A stretch of 64,000 bases of DNA, taken from NCBI GenBank assembly GCA_963924555.1, contig OZ004585.1, positions 1,563,488 through 1,627,487 of the forward strand, written 5' to 3'. Below the pieces are notes generated by a model. It had not been told where the DNA came from. It made no database searches and worked only from the letters and a program-made list of their open reading frames with translations. The stretch's first letter is position 1; each line of letters starts with the position of its first letter. Of this stretch, positions 58,254-64,000 are shown in pieces. This DNA comes from Crambe crambe (taxonomy: Eukaryota > Porifera > Demospongiae > Poecilosclerida > Crambeidae). A program made the translations under genes and the position numbers.

Positions 58254-61200
58254 CTAACAAGCTTTGGCTTCAAGGCGACAGCCTGTCTGCCATTCAATCT
58301 TGTGTCGTTTGCTCTCAATCATCTCCAGATCTTTCTCGTCACCTTTAATTTCAATCCACCATCTTGCTTGCTTTTTATCACCTTTTTTCCTGATCTTATA
58401 TCTTCTTTTGAAGATGAGATCTAAAGGTTTCTTTATCACCTTTTCAAAAAGTGACTTAAGGCATTTTGCAGTTTGAGCTTTCGCTATCTTCCATACTTTA
58501 AGCAACAGTTCATTTTTGGCAGGCTCATCCTTTCCATTAGCAGGACTATCATCTTCTGTCAAAAGCTGTCCAACTTCATCAGATACTGCTGAAGTCTCTA
58601 TGATAATATCATGTAGCAATTAATATTATGCAATATGCTATAACTTAATAGGTTTCTTAAGGGGGTTAATGAGATTAACGATCAACTACACAGTTATACA
58701 GTCAGTCCAGTACTCTATAGCCATTATGAAAATCATGTTACAGATTATTGACCGACCATAATTATTATGTATATCATTCATAACATTCATAACTATTCTG
58801 AGTCTCATGAGTGACCAATCTTGTAAATCTGCAGCAACCCTAGCTGGGATTATATATAGATCTAAAAGTAGCTTACTAGATGATGCACTATATTTTCGCA
58901 GGATCTGATCTGACAGTCTCCTATAATCTGTTTGTCTAAGAGCATCAGCCAGTTTCCCCCATGTAGCATCTTCATTTTCCAACCACCATGATATTGCCTT
59001 CATTTTCTGGTCTTCAGTTGAGTCTTTGTTATCTTGAATGATACATTCTATCACATCAATTGGTATTCCCAGATGGCATGCCAACTGCTTCCAGCGAACT
59101 ACTCTTTTAATCTCACATAAAACATCACTTAGCCTGCATGGGGAGTTATTGATCACTAAGACCTGGAACAAGCATAATCCCTTGAAGAAAGCATGACAAA
59201 TACGTACTCAAGCTTCGAGTCTAAAGACTTCTTTGGAGATCTGGGACATCTTGCAGCCTTGTGTGAATCAAAAGACCTGGAAAACAAGCATTCATTATAG
59301 GAAAAAAAAAAGGATTGGCAAATAGCTACTCAAGCTTTGTGTCTAAAGATCTTTTTGGAGAGCTAGGACATCCTGCAGCACTCTTGTGTGTATCAAAAGA
59401 CCTGCATACATAATTAGTATAGGTAATCACATGCTTTTGAGTGTAATTTGGGTATAATTGCATGAGGAACTGGCTAGGTAATTGCACAGAGGCGAAGCTG
59501 AGTGCAATTTTAGACAGTTCCGAATGCAATTATACCCAAATTGCATGAAAAAGCATGTGATTGCCTATTAATCATAATGGTAAATTACTTGTATCAGCCA
59601 GGCAGCTGCATGTAGGAAGCTGTTTGCTGTAGTGCTTGCCACAAAATACTTACTGCAGCCTAGCAGTGGCCTACTAGGCCGATAATCCACCTAGCCCTAC
59701 AATTCACCCTGAAAAAATGCTGTAGAAATCAATCAAGCTTTCCTAGATCAAATGTTGTTACTAGGTTAGTCTGCACATGTGCAGTAGGTAGGAGTGAAAT
59801 TATGAAGTACGAGTTAAATTAAGGATTAATTTCACTCAAACTAATGAGGGTAAATGTACTAGTAAATATTAACCATAATTATGATTATTATAATAATATT
59901 ATTATGGCTTGGCACATACTTAAGCTTTGTGTCTGAAGATCTTTTTGGAGATCTGGGACATCTTGTAGCCTTGTGTGTATCAGCTTTATTGTGGGAAAGA
60001 GTCTTCTTGCGGAAATTACACTGCACAGAACTGAAGTCACAGGTCTCAATGTGTCCCTCTAGTTCACCAAATTTCCCAATCCAGTCACACCCCTTATCAT
60101 GGAATTTACAACTGGCAGGCAAACATAAAACTTCACTTCGGACAAAGTCATCTGGAAAGTACTAAAATAAATGAATGAATAAAGCTTAGATGCATGTCAT
60201 TGTACGTACGTAGCCACGTAGATGAACTTACGAAGAAATAGTCATCTTGAAATAGTTTACCACACTTTTTGTTGGGGCACTTTGACTCCCTATAAAATTA
60301 ATTATTATTTTGATATTATAAATGCCTATTGTAATCAAGTCTATAGCTAAGTTTTGAAGCTCATCACTCATCTACATAAAGTTTTATAGTAGAGAACACT
60401 TTCACTTAATCAAATGCTATAAGGCAGCTATAGGCCTATAGCAGCTAGAAGGATCCTGAGGAATACCCCAGGGCCATAAGTTTTCATTAATGTATGTATT
60501 ACGTATGTATGTATGTATACCACAATTGGAATTAACACACCGCTTCTTTTTTTTCATAGGCACCCCAAGATAAAATATATTTTCTATAATCATATTTTTT
60601 GGCAATGGTGGGCAGCCTTCACATTATAGCTACTATCCATAACATAACAGAGGCAGCTTGAAACCTAGCTGATCTTGAACATAGCTAACAATAAAACATA
60701 TCGTGACATCATAGGTGTATAAGGGTATTGTCAGAGGAAATAACAGTATTTCTACAGAGGAAAGATTGTTATTCTTAGCTACGTGTGATCTTCAAAACAA
60801 GTTAGCTAATACTGTATTCCATGCACCTTACCACTGAAGTATCGCATAGGGAAATGTTTAGGATTAGAGGAGTCCATTAATTACTATTATGTAGGTAGCA
60901 TGAAAATAGAAAGAGGTCATGCAGCCTTGTGTACTAGGGCTACAAGTCTTACAGAAGAGGAGCAACAACAGGGCCAATTAAGAGAGAATTATAGCTAATC
61001 CAGTTTATATTTGAGTGTTATTGTTTTCATTACATTTCTTAGAAATTCCCTGTATATTTATAGTTTGTAAATTCAGTGGGTCTATTACTTTGATTGGTAG
61101 CTGAATATGTAGCTATGCCACGATTGCAAAAAAAAAAAAGAAAAAGAAAAAAAAAGAGAGTATGTTTTGGGAATGTATAGTAGGGTATAATTCTGAACAC

Positions 61201-61815
61201 CTCAGACTTATGAGCTCTATTTTGAATGATATATTATCATTATTCTACTGTCATAGCTCAGTATTTTCAGTGAACTGCATTCGGTTAACCCTACATAGCA
61301 TGTAGTATGATAGGACATTCATTTTATTCAAAAACTGCTATTCAAGTTAGCTATAGTGAGGATTGTAAATGGCCAGGAATCAGATGAGCATGCAGATAAG
61401 GTTGTGTTCAGAATCATGTCTATAGCTAGATAGCTAGGCTAAGAGAATGTACTCATCTCTGCACAAGACATATATACCGCACAACCATGGCTGAACATGC
61501 AAACAAGGCTGTGTTCCAACTGTACAATCACGTACACATTCTAGCTAGCTAGGCTAAGAGAACGTACTCATCTCTGGCTATTATCACATCTGCACAAGAC
61601 ATGCACAACCAGTCACCACATTGTAGCTGAACAGCATTACGAAGAAGTAAGTTGCATTCCGGGCAAGTAAACTTTCTCAGAAGGTCTTGATCTTTGAAAA
61701 TCACATTCTCAATTTCGTAACCAGGCATGGGTGCTGTCAGTGTGGTCTCTGAAACCTTAGGCCTGAGATCAGCAAACTTCTTGACATGACGTAATGAGCA
61801 ATCCTTGCAGCGCAT
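58254..61815 (-). CDS. RING / TRAF zinc finger / Death-domain fusion with orphan C-terminal domain
   Basis: Seven exons, all GT-AG with matching phases: 61815-61568, 60289-60232, 60161-59920, 59401-59330, 59276-59208, 59133-58877, 58597-58254 (1290 nt, 429 aa). Residues 51-92 are a RING (CPECNLLLRNAVQLQCGDWL, CMSC, then KCPNKKC). A TRAF-type finger follows (CKFHDKGCDWIGKFGELEGH, IETC). Next are three copies of a ~23-residue Ser/Pro/Lys repeat (HKATRCPRSPKRSSDTKL, HKSAAGCPSSPKRSLDTKLE, HKAARCPRSPKKSLDSKLE). A Death domain spans about 230-315 (ELSDVLCEIKRVVRWKQLAC, WWLENEDATWGKLADALRQT). The last exon is the basic domain shared with the gene at 47178, ending LEAKAC. There is no MATH domain. A cytoplasmic adaptor, possibly an E3 ligase, recruited by Death-Death contacts is inferred. 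Confidence 0.85.
59208..59974 (-). repeat. Exon-level triplication of a ~23-codon module
   Basis: The end of exon 3 (about 59985-59920), exon 4 (72 nt) and exon 5 (69 nt) encode the same module, D-x-H-K-x(3,4)-C-P-x-S-P-K-[KR]-S-x-D-x-K-L. All are bounded by phase-2 introns, and the nearby intron sequence ('tactcaagctt') is repeated too. Confidence 0.85.
59420..59567. mobile_element. Foldback MITE in intron 3 of the RING-Death gene
   Basis: Arms 'taggtaatcacatgctttt' and 'aaaagcatgtgattgccta', with inner arms 'gtataattgcat' and 'atgcaattatac'. A relative lies at 20692-20815. The neighbouring repeat (59585-59845) is also shared with 20430-20660. Confidence 0.7.
61378..61568. repeat. Tandem duplication of the exon 1 / intron 1 boundary
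   Basis: 'ctaggctaagagaa(t/c)gtactcatctctg' and 'aggctgtgttcc/aggttgtgttca' occur twice about 120 bp apart. The distal copy repeats the last coding codons of exon 1 (complement ATGTCTTGTGCAGAGATGA) with a GTACAT donor and a small deletion. Confidence 0.6.
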
Positions 61816-62372
61816 GCGCGCGTATGCCTGGGTGGGTGGGGCTTTTTAGTTGACTCTATCTATACTACAACCGTAGCTATGTTGTATTCTACAAACGAAG
61901 TTACTGAATAAGAAAATAACCAGTCAGGTACTTTAAATTTATATAAAACTTAAAGATAATATGACTTTAATAGTGTGTAGGTTGGAAAATGGAATCTTAG
62001 CTATGTCAGCCCCACCCATTTTTGATGCCTTGAGCCATATTTCTATCTGTGCCTTAGCTACCACATGTATACTTTCTATTAAAGATAGATGAGAGAAGTA
62101 AGGGACAAGAAAAGAGACTCAAACAATATAACATCAGCTCTTCCCTCCATGTATGGGAAGTGGCAGCAAGGGGGGTGGTGCATGCTGTCACAAATATACA
62201 TTCCCAGCCTCGTACCCAAAAGCGGGCCTGGGTACAACCAATCTTTCAACCTAGCTAAACCTGTAATTTAATAATAGGTACAGCTTTTGTATTACACAGG
62301 TAGCAACTCCAACTCAAGAGAGCAAGATTTGAAAAAGCAAGCTGTGGAACAATAATACCAAATGCAGCCAAA
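61816..62372. other. Divergent intergenic region
   Basis: It separates the divergent RING-Death gene (-) and tetraspan gene (+). GC-richer 'gcgcatgcgcgcgtatgcctggg' adjoins the RING-Death start. A GCCTCGTACCC MITE hairpin lies at about 62203-62232. No gene here. Confidence 0.5.
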
Positions 62373-62885
62373 ATGGCTAATATTCCCATTGCAGTGATCA
62401 TAGTAACATGTCTTATAGCAGCCATCTTTATCCTTAACTCCATGTTCCTCCTCTCGTCCATCATAGCATGGATATCTGTTGAATTCAGCGGCCCCATTCC
62501 TCATGCTCTGGGCTTCATCCTTGGCATCCTCTCTCTGATAAATGCCATCTTGTCCATACTGATGGTTGGTGTCGAAAGGATCAAGAAAAGTGTAGCCCTC
62601 ATCTTCATAAGCACATGCATAATCACCTTCCTGGCAAGCATTGGTCTCCTTGTCCCTTGGGTTGTCTCCTACGCTAGTTTTTGCCAAGAATGTTCCGAGC
62701 CACAGCAAACTTTCACATGTATCAACGAGTGCAACGACGAGTGCTGTTTCATGGACACAAGTAGACCCCTAGCAATCATTTTCATCGTATTCTCTGCACT
62801 TACTCTTTTGTGCAGCATAGTTGGAATATGTGTTGCCGTGCCGTTCTTATTGTATACCAGCAGTGCCTATAGTAAGAAAAGATAA
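62373..62885 (+). CDS. Four-pass membrane protein, single coding exon
   Basis: ATG 62373 in good context (aaaATGG), 170 aa, stop at 62885; a stop lies in frame just upstream. Four hydrophobic helices are clear: about 5-30 (AVIIVTCLIAAIFILNSMFL), 43-66 (ALGFILGILSLINAILSILM), 72-96 (VALIFISTCIITFLASIGLL) and 131-158 (AIIFIVFSALTLLCSIVGIC). The second extracellular loop is Cys-rich (FCQEC, TCINECNDECCF). The layout fits tetraspan groups such as claudin-like, MARVEL or CD20-like proteins. No family signature was seen (no CCG and no W-GLW-C-C), so it is left unassigned. The minus-strand frames over it are shadows. Confidence 0.75.
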   Translation: MANIPIAVIIVTCLIAAIFILNSMFLLSSIIAWISVEFSGPIPHALGFILGILSLINAILSILMVGVERIKKSVALIFISTCIITFLASIGLLVPWVVSYASFCQECSEPQQTFTCINECNDECCFMDTSRPLAIIFIVFSALTLLCSIVGICVAVPFLLYTSSAYSKKR

Positions 62886-63494
62886 TTTCTCTTAGTAGCT
62901 ACTTAGCTCATTCTTCTTCACTTCTTGCCATTTTATAGCACTTTTTTTTGTACCATAGCAGCTCTTATGTGTTATGTCATCTAATCTTCTTCTCTATAAT
63001 ACACTGTCATTTCAATTTCATTAAGCCTTCTTTGCTACATGTCCTTTATAAGCACTATAAGATAATTACCATAACAATGTTATTATATGCAATTGCACAA
63101 ATATAATCTCTTTTAATGGTAGCTTTACGTGTGGTGGTTTGATTTGCCCTTCAGGTCACACCCATTTTTAAAATACAATAATGAATTCACTTATATTGGT
63201 CTGTGTGAGGTATGGTAACCACTAGTTACAGACATAAACAATCCTATGAATAATTGTAACTAGAAAGTAGCTATGTATGTAGACAGTGAGACTTTACTAG
63301 TAGCATTTGAAGATTGTAAAGTATCAGGCTATTAGCTACAGGCTTGTTTATGGAAGGTACTAACCTCATTCTTTAAGATTCAGTGATTAGTTGTAGCAAA
63401 GTTAAGAATCAAATTTAGTTAGCTGGTTGCTGGAAATGGTTGTAAGAATGGTTTATATTATTGTTAGTTATAGCCATGACAATTCTATACTCAA
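62886..63494. other. Intergenic stretch between convergent genes
   Basis: AT-rich 3' flanks of the tetraspan gene and the UPF0488-like gene. No repeat or ORF worth listing. Confidence 0.5.
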
Positions 63495-64000
63495 TTACAT
63501 GTCAGAAGAAATATTGAAGTCAAATTTGAAACCACCACAGTCACTAGGAGACGACAATAAAGTCTTCCTTGTAATAGTCGTGGACTTCCTGAAATAAGTT
63601 CCAACAGTTTCTAGTACTTCGGTCTTCTTCACGGGCTCGACTTTGGCTGTCTTGGGTCTCAACTGATCCCCTGGAATAGGACAACTTTTCATCTTGGAGC
63701 GATAGTTCCCAAACAGGCTCCTCATCAGCTGACGTTTCTTTGGTAGGGGAACTTTAGAGCTCTGAAGAGTCTTGATGTTCTTGTTATTACGTTCCTTCTG
63801 TGACTTGTTGGCTTCTGGTCTGAGCATGCCCAGTTGAAGCTGTGTTATGCACCACTCAAGTTCTAGATCAAAATTAGACGTAACAGTAGCAGGTAGAGAG
63901 TCAGAGAATTTGGAGTCAGTGTTTGTAGTTCCTTCTGTAGATGGATTGCATACTTTAGTGGTGACTGGAGCTTCAGAAGCACCTCCTTGCTTTTTCTTCT
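63495..64000 (-). CDS. UPF0488 / C8orf33-like protein, C-terminal part (runs off right edge)
   Basis: An open frame from the right edge to a stop at 63495 gives at least 168 residues. The conserved core LEWCITQLQLGM, then LQSSKVPLPKKRQLMRSLFG and NYRSKMK, matches my memory of the C8orf33/UPF0488 family (LxWCxxQLxLG ... APLxKKRQLMRxxFGDYRxKM). The N-terminal side is Ser/Thr-rich and starts with a basic KKKQGG stretch at the edge. The family's molecular role is not well defined. The downstream tail (VGTYFRKSTTITRKTLLSSP) is typical of its low-complexity C terminus. The internal ATG at 63827 is not the real start, because the conserved core begins upstream of it. Confidence 0.75.
   Translation of the reverse strand, partial: KKKQGGASEAPVTTKVCNPSTEGTTNTDSKFSDSLPATVTSNFDLELEWCITQLQLGMLRPEANKSQKERNNKNIKTLQSSKVPLPKKRQLMRSLFGNYRSKMKSCPIPGDQLRPKTAKVEPVKKTEVLETVGTYFRKSTTITRKTLLSSPSDCGGFKFDFNISSDM

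Noticed and set aside
62255-62708. Minus-strand ORFs opposite the tetraspan gene
   Set aside because: Antisense shadows of the four-helix membrane protein.

Overview
The window looks like metazoan nuclear DNA, most likely a demosponge close to Amphimedon queenslandica. The reasons are AT-rich intergenic DNA full of 'tagctagc'-type words, short GT-AG introns, very many small foldback and inverted-repeat transposons, and a dense family of TRAF-like (RING, TRAF zinc finger, coiled coil, MATH) and Death-domain genes. The species is inferred from these features; no database was searched. No viral genome, LTR retroelement, CRISPR array, rRNA or tRNA could be supported.

Layout, left to right. 1-700 (-): 5' part of a secreted Cys-rich protein with CX10CXCXC repeats, running off the left edge. 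2663-6428 (+): two tandem paralogous single-pass membrane proteins, both ending in a class I PDZ-type ligand. 7109-15768 (-): a six-exon TRAF-like gene of 441 aa, with a decayed hAT transposon in its 4.8-kb intron 4. 15.8-24.4 kb: gene-poor DNA with many DNA-transposon fossils, including a 117-bp foldback with a 9-bp target duplication, a nested MITE pair, and a ~800-bp element repeated at 50.9 kb. 24.4-37.5 kb: two copies of a segmental duplication carrying a TRAF promoter and first exons, with orphan copies of Death and TRAF exons between them. 36634-39493 (+): an intact six-exon TRAF-like gene of 569 aa, with two kB-like sites upstream. 40-56 kb: a duplicated block of [TRAF 3' half - minisatellite - minus-strand C-terminal exon]. 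The second copy carries a TRAF pseudogene and ends in a Death-domain gene (47178-55891, -) whose introns hold tandem copies of short, frame-preserving exon candidates. 58254-61815 (-): a fully resolved seven-exon gene of 429 aa combining RING, TRAF zinc finger, a triplicated short repeat, a Death domain and the same orphan C-terminal domain. 62373-62885 (+): a four-pass membrane protein. 63495-64000 (-): the C-terminal part of a UPF0488/C8orf33-like protein.

How the parts fit. TRAF RING/MATH proteins and Death-domain adaptors act in the same receptor-proximal signalling complexes in animals. Here they are interleaved on both strands, duplicated together, and in one gene fused. kB-like sites at the TRAF promoter suggest feedback from NF-kB, which is an inference. 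The locus reads as an expanding innate-immune adaptor cluster shaped by segmental duplication and transposon insertion. Exon models come from reading splice sites and phases by eye, without transcript data.
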